NCBI GenBank assembly: GCA_964442515.1 | Contig: CAYUAC010000093.1 | Coordinates: forward strand, 1-8,049 | Direction of reading: 5' to 3' | DNA length: 8,049 bases | From: TCS-49 sp964442515 | GTDB taxonomy: Bacteria; Campylobacterota; Campylobacteria; Campylobacterales; Sulfurovaceae | Shown: piece by piece, positions 1-6,855 of the stretch | Layout: every line of letters begins with the position of its first letter | Numbering within the stretch: the stretch's first letter is position 1 | The notes under the pieces: generated by a model | The model's input: the letters and a program-made list of their open reading frames with translations, nothing else | Database searches by the model: none | What the model was told of the DNA's origin: nothing | Translations under genes and position numbers: made by a program

Positions 1-1
1 G

Positions 2-376
2 GCAAGCGGAGTAGAAGAGGGCGGCCGCACGGGACTTACGGCGGTTTTTACGGCGATGTTTTTTGTGCTGACGCTGTTTATGCTGCCTCTTTTTGAGTCA
101 ATCCCCTCCAATGCTATCTATCCGGTACTGGTGGTTGTGGGCGTGTTGATGTTTAGCGAACTGGGCAAGGTGGAATTTGACAAACAAGATTTGGCTACAA
201 AAGCGGGGATATTTCTCATCGTTATTCTCATGCCCCTTACCTTTTCTATTACCAACGGCATTGCCGCGGGCTTTGCGATCTATACCATCATGAAACTGAT
301 CAGCCGTGATTTTGCCGCGATCAACCTTGGGTTGCTGCTGATTGCCGCGATCAGTGTCTTAGTTTTTATTTTATAA
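2..376 (+). CDS. NCS2/AzgA-family purine permease, C-terminal part (5' end outside window)
   Basis: This is the last 124 codons of an inner-membrane purine transporter of the AzgA/GhxP branch of the NCS2 nucleobase permeases, which import adenine, guanine, hypoxanthine or xanthine with protons. The frame is open from base 2 to TAA at 374-376. The first ATG (56) is internal, because conserved family sequence (GVEEGGRTGLTAVFTAMFF) is already being read upstream of it. Other family hallmarks are the IPSNAIYPVL segment followed by VGVLM, and the MPLTFSITNGIAAGF stretch. Several hydrophobic transmembrane segments are visible, and the protein ends in a hydrophobic helix. Full-length members have roughly 430 residues, so about 70 % lies outside the window. 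The phosphoribosyltransferase gene starts 8 nt downstream, which suggests an uptake-and-salvage operon. Family assignment is firm; the exact base transported cannot be read from this fragment. Confidence 0.85.
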   Translation, partial: ASGVEEGGRTGLTAVFTAMFFVLTLFMLPLFESIPSNAIYPVLVVVGVLMFSELGKVEFDKQDLATKAGIFLIVILMPLTFSITNGIAAGFAIYTIMKLISRDFAAINLGLLLIAAISVLVFIL

Positions 377-381
377 GGAAG
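375..381 (+). promoter_or_regulatory. Ribosome binding site of the phosphoribosyltransferase
   Basis: AAGGAAG overlaps the permease stop codon and lies 3 nt before the ATG at 385, or slightly further if only the AGGA core is counted. This supports 385 as the start and suggests translation linked to the permease. Confidence 0.5.
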
Positions 382-384
382 TGT

Positions 385-852
385 ATGCAAAAGTATTATT
401 ACGGATACGATGAGTTTAGAGACGATGTAGTGCAGCTGCAAAAAAAGATAGAACCCTTTGGGGCCGACACATTTGTGGCCGTGGCCAGAGGAGGGCTGAC
501 GCTGGGACACTTTCTGGCTCACAATCTGGATACCAGACGGTTGTACACCATCAACTCGATCCATTATGAAAAGACAAAGAAGCTGGAGGGCTTTGAAATC
601 TTTAATATCCCCGATTTAAACGATGCTAAAAGGGTCCTGCTGCTGGATGATATTGTCGACAGCGGCGAAACGATGCAGGAACTCTTGCGGCTTTTACAGC
701 AAAGGTATCCGAAGGTGGAGTTTGCGCTGGCAACGATCTTTTTCAAACCAGCGGCCAAAGTACAGCCTGATTTCGCGCTCAAACAGGCTTATGAGTGGAT
801 CGATTTTTTCTGGGAGGTTGANNNNNNNNNNTTCGCTGGGAGGAGCTGGTGA
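385..852 (+). CDS. Purine-type phosphoribosyltransferase, C-terminus interrupted by assembly gap
   Basis: This is a type I phosphoribosyltransferase, probably converting a purine base plus PRPP to the nucleotide (hypoxanthine/guanine/xanthine type). The PRPP-binding loop is plain at residues 84-96 (RVLLLDDIVDSGET with D88, D89, D92, S93, G94, T96). The N-terminal ARGGLTLGHFLAH segment is the usual pyrophosphate-contacting loop, and NSIHYEKTKK is the flexible-loop region. Reliable sequence ends at base 821, inside WIDFFWEV, which is where I expect members of this family to be nearly finished. The 10-N gap follows. If the gap were truly 10 nt the frame would close at TGA 850-852 after FAGRSW, but this tail looks unrelated to the family and the real stop is probably inside the gap. 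It follows the permease by 8 nt, consistent with coupled purine uptake and salvage. The exact base specificity is not assigned. Confidence 0.75.
   Translation: MQKYYYGYDEFRDDVVQLQKKIEPFGADTFVAVARGGLTLGHFLAHNLDTRRLYTINSIHYEKTKKLEGFEIFNIPDLNDAKRVLLLDDIVDSGETMQELLRLLQQRYPKVEFALATIFFKPAAKVQPDFALKQAYEWIDFFWEVXXXXFAGRSW
822..831. other. Assembly gap (10 N)
   Basis: Ten consecutive N bases interrupt the 3' end of the phosphoribosyltransferase gene. A round number of Ns usually marks a scaffold join of estimated or unknown size, so the reading frame across it and the true amount of missing DNA cannot be trusted. The 8-mer CTGGGAGG occurs on both sides (810-817 and 836-843). Confidence 0.95.
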
Positions 853-934
853 TCTCTCCTCTGCCCTGGCAGCGGGAGTGGAGCGAGGACAGGCGCCGGA
901 CGTGGGTGCCCTGGGAAGTCGATACGGTATAATA
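832..934. other. GC-rich segment of unknown origin after the gap
   Basis: By hand count about 65 of 99 bases (832-930) are G or C, clearly higher than in the genes on either side. The frame beginning at 834 reads 32 codons to TAA at 930-932. It is rich in Trp, Arg and Glu (five Trp) and ends in WVPWEVDTV, which has the look of a genuine protein C-terminus whose beginning lies in the gap. I do not recognise the family. It may be the tail of a gene lost in the gap or foreign sequence joined in assembly. No tRNA or terminator is seen here. Confidence 0.4.
928..933 (+). promoter_or_regulatory. Candidate -10 box for the Uma2-jetABCD operon
   Basis: A perfect TATAAT lies 39 nt before the ATG at 973, in the only non-coding stretch ahead of the cluster. 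No convincing TTGACA-like -35 is found 16-18 nt upstream (GC-rich sequence there), and there is no TGn extension. The call therefore rests on the -10 hexamer and position alone. Confidence 0.4.
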
Positions 935-960
935 ATGATGAAACAACGCTGTAAAACAAC

Positions 961-966
961 AGGAGG
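961..966 (+). promoter_or_regulatory. Strong ribosome binding site of the Uma2 gene
   Basis: A perfect AGGAGG lies 6 nt before the ATG at 973. It fixes that start and is the strongest Shine-Dalgarno sequence in the cluster, consistent with ribosome loading at the first gene and coupled translation of the rest. Confidence 0.75.
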
Positions 967-972
967 ACAGTC

Positions 973-1509
973 ATGTGTGCAATAGAGTATTACAGCTATG
1001 ATGATTATAAAGATTGGGAAGGAAGGTGGGAACTCATAGCCGGATCACCGCTTGCGATGAGCCCCTCACCCGTGATTTCACATCAGGCAATCGCTGTTAA
1101 TATCGCTTATGAGTTAAAAGATTCAATGGGCGAGTGTGAAAACTGTCTGGTGGTGATGGAAGAAGACTGGAAGATCGAAGACGATACCGTCGTCAAGCCC
1201 GATATCTCCCTTATCTGCGACGAACCCGGGGAAAGCTACATCACCAAAGCCCCCGAACTCATCGTCGAAGTGATCAGTCCCACGACGGCAAAAAGAGATG
1301 AAAAAACCAAATTCAGACTTTACAAAGAGGAGAAAGTTTCCTGCTATATCATCATCTATCCTGAAGATTGCAAAGCCAAGGTATACAGACTCAGAGACAG
1401 AGAATATGACAAGGTGGGAGATTTCAGCAGCGAAGTATACGAAACTGACGAACTAAGCTGCAATGTTGCTATAGACTTTGAAAGGGTGTTTAAAAGATTT
1501 AGAAAATAA
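973..1509 (+). CDS. Uma2-family (DUF820) putative PD-(D/E)XK endonuclease
   Basis: This 178-residue protein has the length and motif order of the Uma2/DUF820 family, a restriction-endonuclease-like fold. The N-terminal WELIAGSPLAMSPSPVISHQ matches the family's YELIdG...M.P.P...HQ block (E20, H37, Q38). VVKPDISLICD carries the putative catalytic D77, PELIVEVISPTT carries E99, and the following K113 with Y117 completes the expected active site. The catalytic set therefore looks intact. The start is fixed by AGGAGG 6 nt upstream. The stop codon overlaps the jetA ATG by one base (TAATG at 1507-1511), so the gene is almost certainly co-transcribed and translationally coupled with the Wadjet genes, although it is not one of the four core components. 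Uma2 proteins are often solitary and mostly uncharacterised. Family assignment is firm; any role in defence is inferred from position only. Confidence 0.85.
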   Translation: MCAIEYYSYDDYKDWEGRWELIAGSPLAMSPSPVISHQAIAVNIAYELKDSMGECENCLVVMEEDWKIEDDTVVKPDISLICDEPGESYITKAPELIVEVISPTTAKRDEKTKFRLYKEEKVSCYIIIYPEDCKAKVYRLRDREYDKVGDFSSEVYETDELSCNVAIDFERVFKRFRK

Positions 1510-2942
1510 TGTTTGATCACAACTCTCTGCGCCATTTGAAGCAAAACAACCAGACGCTCAAGCTGCTAAACAGCGACAATTTCGCTATGAATATCTCTTT
1601 TTTTCATATGGCTTTTACGCGGGCAAAAACTATTACGCTGCCTCAAAGAGAAATTGTGCAGCTGTTTGATGATTATCTTTATGAACTCAATGCCCGGCAG
1701 GATTTGTATCCCAAAAGCGCGCGTCAGTATTTGGATGAATTTTGTGCCAGGGGGTGGATGCGTCGTTATTATGAGAGCGAAGACGAACCGCTTTATGAAT
1801 TGACCCCCTCAACCAACAAAGCCTTAGAATGGCTGGAGTCACTGCAGCAAAGAGAGTTTGTCGGCAGCCGGACCAAATTTAATTTGATCTTTGAACTCTT
1901 AGAACAGCTGGATTTTGAAACCAATTACGATACAGGGCAAAGAGTTGCCAAACTTGAGGGCGATATTGCTAAAATAAAAATGCAGATTGAGCGTATCAAA
2001 AACAATGAAGACTTGCGGTTTGATGAAACGAGGATCAAAGAACACTTCATGCAAGTAACCGAACTCAGCCGCAAACTGCAGTTTGACTTTTCGCAGATTG
2101 AACAAAATTTTCGCGAACTGAATAAAAAAACCAAAGAGCGTATCAGTGGCTTTGAGGGTGCCAAAGCAGAGGTGTTGGAGACGGTATTTGATTATGAAGA
2201 GGAGATAAGGCAGCAAGATCAGGGCAAAAGTTTTTACGGTTTTTGGCAACTTCTGATGGATGAATCTCAAAGCCAAAAGCTTGATGCACTGATACAAAAC
2301 TGCTACAGACTTGATCCAATACGCCAAATGGATAGTGACAAGAAGCTTGGTTCACTGAAATACGATCTGCTTAAAAGCGGACAAAAAGTATACAAACTCA
2401 GCACCAAGCTGATCGAACAACTGCGGCGCTTCATGGATGAACGCGCGTGGGCTGATAACAAAAGGGTTTTGCAGCTGATTGGTTCTATTGAAAAGCGGGC
2501 TTTGCATATCAAGGATATGCCGCCAAAACAAAAGGACTTTATGGAAGTGACGGATATGCGTCCGAGGCTGAATTTGCCTTTTGAAAGAAAGCTTTTCAGT
2601 GTGCCTTTAAAGCAGGAATTCAGCCATCAGCTGAAGCATCAAAAGGTCGATATCGATTTGGACGAGGCGCTGTTTGATACCGATTTTGTGGATGAAACAT
2701 TGCTGCAAAAGCAGGTGCTCAAAGAACTTTCCCGCCATTCGCAGGTCAGTTTGCGCCAAATCCTGGAAAAGTATCCGCCTACACAGGGAATCGGCGAACT
2801 GATCGGGTATCTTAATATCGCTTCAAAGATGGGGCAGGGATACATCAATAAAACCGCAAAAGAGTACGTGACCGTGGAGGGTCCCGATGGAGCGGATAAA
2901 AGGGTGTCTATGCCAAAAATCATATTTTTAAAAGAGTTGTAA
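1509..2942 (+). CDS. jetA: Wadjet type I protein JetA (DUF3375; MksF-like kleisin)
   Basis: JetA is the kleisin-like subunit that bridges the two heads of the JetC dimer and carries JetB in the Wadjet SMC complex. At 477 residues it has the usual DUF3375 length. The N-terminus has the family's characteristic order: LLNSDNFAMNISFFHMAF (about 19-36), then TLPQREIVQLFDDYLYEL, SARQYLDEF, RGWMRRYYESEDEPLYELTP (about 78-97) and KALEWLESLQQREFVGSRTK. A charged helical stretch at about 143-235 is probably coiled coil, followed by an all-helical region and a C-terminal winged-helix-like part that would contact the JetC head. The 1509 start is preferred over the internal ATG at 1587 because conserved residues precede the latter. 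There is no clear Shine-Dalgarno; the ATG overlaps the Uma2 stop by one base, so translation probably depends on coupling. It abuts jetB. Confidence 0.9.
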   Translation: MFDHNSLRHLKQNNQTLKLLNSDNFAMNISFFHMAFTRAKTITLPQREIVQLFDDYLYELNARQDLYPKSARQYLDEFCARGWMRRYYESEDEPLYELTPSTNKALEWLESLQQREFVGSRTKFNLIFELLEQLDFETNYDTGQRVAKLEGDIAKIKMQIERIKNNEDLRFDETRIKEHFMQVTELSRKLQFDFSQIEQNFRELNKKTKERISGFEGAKAEVLETVFDYEEEIRQQDQGKSFYGFWQLLMDESQSQKLDALIQNCYRLDPIRQMDSDKKLGSLKYDLLKSGQKVYKLSTKLIEQLRRFMDERAWADNKRVLQLIGSIEKRALHIKDMPPKQKDFMEVTDMRPRLNLPFERKLFSVPLKQEFSHQLKHQKVDIDLDEALFDTDFVDETLLQKQVLKELSRHSQVSLRQILEKYPPTQGIGELIGYLNIASKMGQGYINKTAKEYVTVEGPDGADKRVSMPKIIFLKEL

Positions 2943-3524
2943 ATGGATAAAAAAGTAAGCACTGCGATCATTTCTCTGTTTAAAGGGATCGTCTACAGAC
3001 AGGACGATCCGCTTGTTTTTGCGACGATCATGGACTCCAGCGGCATTATCAAAGATTACTGCAAAGCCGTGGGTTTAAGCCTATACATCGAAGAAGCCGC
3101 AGGTTATGCCTATCTCAGGCAGATTGAGTATGCCCAAGAGGAACACGCCCTACCCAAGCTGATAGGTTCGCGTCCGCTGAGTTTCAAAGTGTCTCTGTTG
3201 TGCGCCCTGCTGCGAAATCATATCACCAAAGAAGACCTCAGCGCGCAGTCTTCAGGGCGGGTAATCGTAAGCATCGAAGATATCAGGCAAAGTATGCTTG
3301 CCTTTACGGGGGAGAGCTTTGACGAACTCAAACAAAGAAAAGAGTTGCAGCAGACGGTGAAAAAAGTGGTCGATCTGGGGTTTTTAAAGCCCCTCAAAGG
3401 CGAAGACGAAGTATATGAAATCAAACGGGTAATCAACTCTTTTATCGACGCGCAGTGGCTGGATGCGTTTGATAAGCGGTTGCAGGAATATGAGCAGTAC
3501 GCCAAGGGGGAACACGATGGATAA
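2943..3524 (+). CDS. jetB: Wadjet protein JetB (DUF4194; MksE-like KITE subunit)
   Basis: JetB is the KITE (tandem winged-helix) accessory subunit that dimerises and binds the JetA kleisin, helping the SMC motor hold DNA. The 193-residue length and the order of segments fit DUF4194: an N-terminal helix (ISLFKGIVYRQDDPLVFATI), the GLSLYIEEAAGYAYLRQ block (about 44-60), RPLSFKVSLLCALLRNHI (first winged helix), VSIEDIRQSMLAF, and VVDLGFLKPLKGEDEVYEIK (wing of the second domain), followed by a charged tail. The ATG directly follows the jetA TAA with no spacing, and only a weak AAAGAG precedes it, so translation is probably coupled. The last 8 nt overlap the jetC start. Assignment rests on the motif pattern plus the diagnostic position between jetA and jetC. 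Confidence 0.88.
   Translation: MDKKVSTAIISLFKGIVYRQDDPLVFATIMDSSGIIKDYCKAVGLSLYIEEAAGYAYLRQIEYAQEEHALPKLIGSRPLSFKVSLLCALLRNHITKEDLSAQSSGRVIVSIEDIRQSMLAFTGESFDELKQRKELQQTVKKVVDLGFLKPLKGEDEVYEIKRVINSFIDAQWLDAFDKRLQEYEQYAKGEHDG
3504..3510 (+). promoter_or_regulatory. Ribosome binding site that fixes the jetC start
   Basis: AAGGGGG lies inside the 3' end of jetB, 6 nt before the ATG at 3517. It selects this start over the in-frame ATGs at 3463 and 3490, which lack a comparable site and would add residues out of frame within jetB that do not resemble family sequence. Confidence 0.7.
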
Positions 3525-6500
3525 TATGCGTTTTGATTTTGCCCGGGATGATAGCAAAACGGGTTTTCGCTTGCACAGCTTTTCGTTGTATAACTGGGGC
3601 ACGTATGACAAAGACATCTTTGCCTTTGATCTTGGCGGTGATAATGCCCTGCTTACAGGTGATATCGGTTCGGGCAAATCCACGGTGGTAGATGCGCTGA
3701 CGACGCTTTTGGTTCCTACCCAAAAGATTACGTACAACAAAGCAGCCGGAAGCAAAGCCAAGGAGCGCACTTTGCACAGCTATGTAGTGGGTGAGTATAA
3801 AACAAGCCAAAATGAAGATCACGGCCAAAAACAAAGTATCGCACTCAGAGATCACAACAGTTACACCGTGCTGTGCGCGAACTTTTATAATGAAGGATAT
3901 GATGAATACTTCGCTCTTGCGCAGTTTTTTTACCTTTCTCCCTCGTCTCATACCATCAACCGTTTTTTTGTTACCTCCAGGCGCCCTCTTGCCATCAATA
4001 AAGATTTTATGGCTTTTGCCTCGGTCAAAGCGCTTAAAAAAGAGCTTAGAACAAAGCCTCATACGCAGGTACATGAAACCTTTAAAGAGTATGAACAAAC
4101 ATTCAAGCGGGCTATGGGAATCAAAAGCGCGCAGGCTATGAATCTGTTTTACCAAACCGTATCGATGAAAGCCATCGGCGACCTGACCTCTTTTATCAGG
4201 CAGCATATGCTTGAAAAAGCTGATATCGATGCCAAGATCAATGATCTGATCGTGCATTTCAGCGAACTAAGCAGTGCCCACGATCTGGTGCTGGAAGCCA
4301 AAAGAGAGATAGAACTGCTTGAGCCTATATGCAGTGACGGCAGGCGCTATGAACAGCTGGAAAAGGACAGATCGACCAATGAGATGATGGAAAAGCTGCA
4401 AGAACCCTTTTTAGCCATGCACAAGATCAGGCTTTTGCAAAACAAGATTGATCACTACGTGCTGGAACTGGAAAAAAATGCGACAAAACGCAAAACTCTG
4501 GAACAACGGCGCGAAGAACTTTCAGAAAAGATTACTGATCTCAATGTCCAGATTCGTCAAAACGGCGGCGACCGGCTTGCACAGATCGAAAGAGAGCTCA
4601 AGACACTGCAAGAACAGTTAGAGCAAAAAAAGCAGATGAACAAAACGTACAACGAGGGAGTAAAGCAGCTTAAACTGCCTGTTGCCTCCAATGAACACCG
4701 TTTTTTACTCAACAGAAACGAACTTGAAAACAAAGAACAGTCAATCAGGCAGGAGCGCCAGCGTCTTGACAACGATAAACAACTCTGCTTTACATTCGTG
4801 CAAAAATATGACGACAGGATCAAAGAAAATGAACTTGAAATTATCTACCTGCAAAACAACCCTTCCAATATCCCCAAACATATTTCTAAAATCCGTGATG
4901 ATATGGCTCAACATTTGGACATGGATGCGTCAAAACTGCCCTTTGCCGGGGAACTCTTACATTGCGATGATAAATCATGGCAGGGGGCTATAGAGCGCGT
5001 GCTGCGGGGTTTTGCGTTGACGCTTTTGGTCGATGAGCAGTATTATGACGCCGTGAGCGAATACGTCGAAAATACCAATCTCAAAGGAAAGTTGGTGTAT
5101 TTCAGGATCGATCCGGCTATGCAGTACAAACCCTCAGCTACCCAAGCAGGCACGCTGCCTGCCAAGATAACGATAAAGGCAGATTCCCTTTTTTACGATT
5201 ATCTGCACCAGAACCTGCATGAACGTTTTGCATACACGTTATGTGAAAATTTAAGCGAGTTTAAAAAAGTTAAAAAGGGGTTGAGTAAAAACGGACAGAT
5301 CAAATCCAGCCTGAGCCGCCATGAAAAAGATGACAGGTTTGCCATCGACGATGCCAAAAACTTCGTGCTTGGATGGGACAATGTAGAAAAACTGCGTGCC
5401 CTGCAAGATGAAAAAAAGCAGCTTGAAGCAAAAAAGGTTCACGAAAGTGAAAAAATGCAAGAACTTGCGCACAAACTGCAGAAACTTGAAGATGACAGGG
5501 ATAGGGTGCGCGATCTTTTGCAGGTAAGCGTTTTTGATCAGATCAACTGGTACGATACGGCCCAAAAAATGCAGGCACTTAATGATGAAAAAACACAGTT
5601 GGAAAAAAGCCGCGACGTACTGCAAACATTGCGCGAAGAGCTTGCGAAGGAACAAAAAGCAGCCAAAACAGTTGATAAAGACTTAAATGATACAATCGAA
5701 AATATGGGTAATTTAAAATCAAAAAAGAGTCAAAAAAGTGAGGATTTGAGCGAATCCAAAGTTCTTTATGAACAAAACAAAGAGGATTTAAGCAGGTTTT
5801 TACAAGTGTATGAAGATTTGATCAGTGATTTTGAAACACTCAATCTCAATACGCTTAAGACGGCCAAAACCGTGATTGCCCGGGCTATTGCCAAAGAAAA
5901 AGAGTCTATAAACAATAAGCTTAAACGCTTGCAGGAAAAGTTGACAACGCAGATGACACGGTATTTAAGCGAGTTTGCCCAGCGTACGCAGGAGATGGAC
6001 AACAGTACCCAAAGCTTGCGTGAGTATGAAAACAGGCTGCGACTTCTCAAAACCGACAATTTGCCCAAATTTGAAAAAAAGTTTTTTCACAAGTTTCAGG
6101 AAGGCACGATCCACAACGTCATGATGCTCAAAGAGTTTTTGCACAATGAGTGCCGCCTTATCGAAGAAAAGATCGCTGTTATCAACAAATCATTATGCGG
6201 GATTGAATACGACAGCGGAACCTATATCGAGTTGATTGCCGAGCGAATATATGACAGTGAGATCAAAGAGTTTGAACTGGACCTTAAAAACGCGCTCAGC
6301 GGAGCTGTTGAAGGTGATGAACGTTTTAGCGAAAGCAAATTTTTAGAGATCAAAAAGATCATTGCGCGACTGCGGGGCAGAGAAGGTTATAGCGACGATG
6401 ACGGCAGGTGGCGCCAAAAAGTGACCGATGTGCGCAACTGGTACGGCTTTAGTGCTATAGAACGCTATATCAGCGACCACAGTCAAAAAGAGTATTATAC

Positions 6501-6855
6501 CGACAGCGGAGGCAAAAGCGGGGGCCAAAAAGAAAAGCTGGCCTATACCGTTTTGGCTTCGGCACTGGCGTATCAGTTTGGTTTGGAAAAAGACAAGATA
6601 CAAAGCCGCTCTTTTCGCTTTGCCGTGATCGATGAAGCCTTTGGCAGGGGCAGTGATGAAAGTACGCGCTATGCGCTGGAACTGTTTGACAAACTCAACC
6701 TGCAGCTGCTGGTGATCACGCCCAAACAAAAAATCAACGTCATCGAACCCTATGTCAGCAGTATTCACTTTGTGTATAACAATGAAGGGATGGATTCACA
6801 GGCAGTCAGCCTGGGGATAGAGGAGTACCGCAAAAGAAAAGCAGATGTATTATGA
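3517..6855 (+). CDS. jetC: Wadjet protein JetC (MksB-like SMC ATPase)
   Basis: JetC is the SMC/MukB-like motor that uses ATP to load on and extrude DNA, presenting plasmid DNA to JetD. With the start at 3517 it has 1112 residues, typical of the family. The N-terminal head has Walker A GDIGSGKST (48-56) and the following TLHSYVVGEYK segment. An antiparallel coiled-coil arm runs through about 257-465 and about 618-960. A globular hinge lies between them (about 470-612, including LPFAGELLHCDDKSWQGAIE). The C-terminal head carries the ABC signature KSGGQ (1000-1004), Walker B FAVIDEAFG with D1039 and E1040, and a GSDES D-loop (1045-1049). All ATPase motifs are intact and the frame is unbroken. 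The start overlaps jetB by 8 nt and the end overlaps jetD by 11 nt. RecN/SbcC-type proteins share these motifs, but the DUF3375, DUF4194 and DUF2220 neighbours exclude a stand-alone SbcC. Confidence 0.93.
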   Translation: MDNMRFDFARDDSKTGFRLHSFSLYNWGTYDKDIFAFDLGGDNALLTGDIGSGKSTVVDALTTLLVPTQKITYNKAAGSKAKERTLHSYVVGEYKTSQNEDHGQKQSIALRDHNSYTVLCANFYNEGYDEYFALAQFFYLSPSSHTINRFFVTSRRPLAINKDFMAFASVKALKKELRTKPHTQVHETFKEYEQTFKRAMGIKSAQAMNLFYQTVSMKAIGDLTSFIRQHMLEKADIDAKINDLIVHFSELSSAHDLVLEAKREIELLEPICSDGRRYEQLEKDRSTNEMMEKLQEPFLAMHKIRLLQNKIDHYVLELEKNATKRKTLEQRREELSEKITDLNVQIRQNGGDRLAQIERELKTLQEQLEQKKQMNKTYNEGVKQLKLPVASNEHRFLLNRNELENKEQSIRQERQRLDNDKQLCFTFVQKYDDRIKENELEIIYLQNNPSNIPKHISKIRDDMAQHLDMDASKLPFAGELLHCDDKSWQGAIERVLRGFALTLLVDEQYYDAVSEYVENTNLKGKLVYFRIDPAMQYKPSATQAGTLPAKITIKADSLFYDYLHQNLHERFAYTLCENLSEFKKVKKGLSKNGQIKSSLSRHEKDDRFAIDDAKNFVLGWDNVEKLRALQDEKKQLEAKKVHESEKMQELAHKLQKLEDDRDRVRDLLQVSVFDQINWYDTAQKMQALNDEKTQLEKSRDVLQTLREELAKEQKAAKTVDKDLNDTIENMGNLKSKKSQKSEDLSESKVLYEQNKEDLSRFLQVYEDLISDFETLNLNTLKTAKTVIARAIAKEKESINNKLKRLQEKLTTQMTRYLSEFAQRTQEMDNSTQSLREYENRLRLLKTDNLPKFEKKFFHKFQEGTIHNVMMLKEFLHNECRLIEEKIAVINKSLCGIEYDSGTYIELIAERIYDSEIKEFELDLKNALSGAVEGDERFSESKFLEIKKIIARLRGREGYSDDDGRWRQKVTDVRNWYGFSAIERYISDHSQKEYYTDSGGKSGGQKEKLAYTVLASALAYQFGLEKDKIQSRSFRFAVIDEAFGRGSDESTRYALELFDKLNLQLLVITPKQKINVIEPYVSSIHFVYNNEGMDSQAVSLGIEEYRKRKADVL

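Noticed and set aside
935..985. 16-codon leader peptide starting MMKQRCKTT upstream of the Uma2 gene
   Set aside because: It begins only 2 nt after the candidate TATAAT, so it would sit at or before the transcription start. It has no ribosome binding site of its own and overlaps the Uma2 start.
3463..3516. 18-codon N-terminal extension of JetC from the ATG at 3463
   Set aside because: It lies entirely within jetB in another frame and has no good ribosome binding site. The ATG at 3517 has AAGGGGG at ideal spacing, and the family-like sequence begins after it.
3442..4257. 271-codon open frame on the minus strand within jetC
   Set aside because: It is antisense to the conserved Walker A region of JetC, has no recognisable domain, and is explained as a shadow of jetC codon use. 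Other long minus-strand frames (1899-2327, 5251-5655, 6343-6768) are rejected for the same reason.
3517..6855. Reading jetC as a stand-alone SbcC/RecN-like DNA repair ATPase
   Set aside because: The adjoining DUF3375, DUF4194 and DUF2220 genes in fixed order identify a Wadjet/MksB-type SMC. No sbcD-like phosphoesterase is present.
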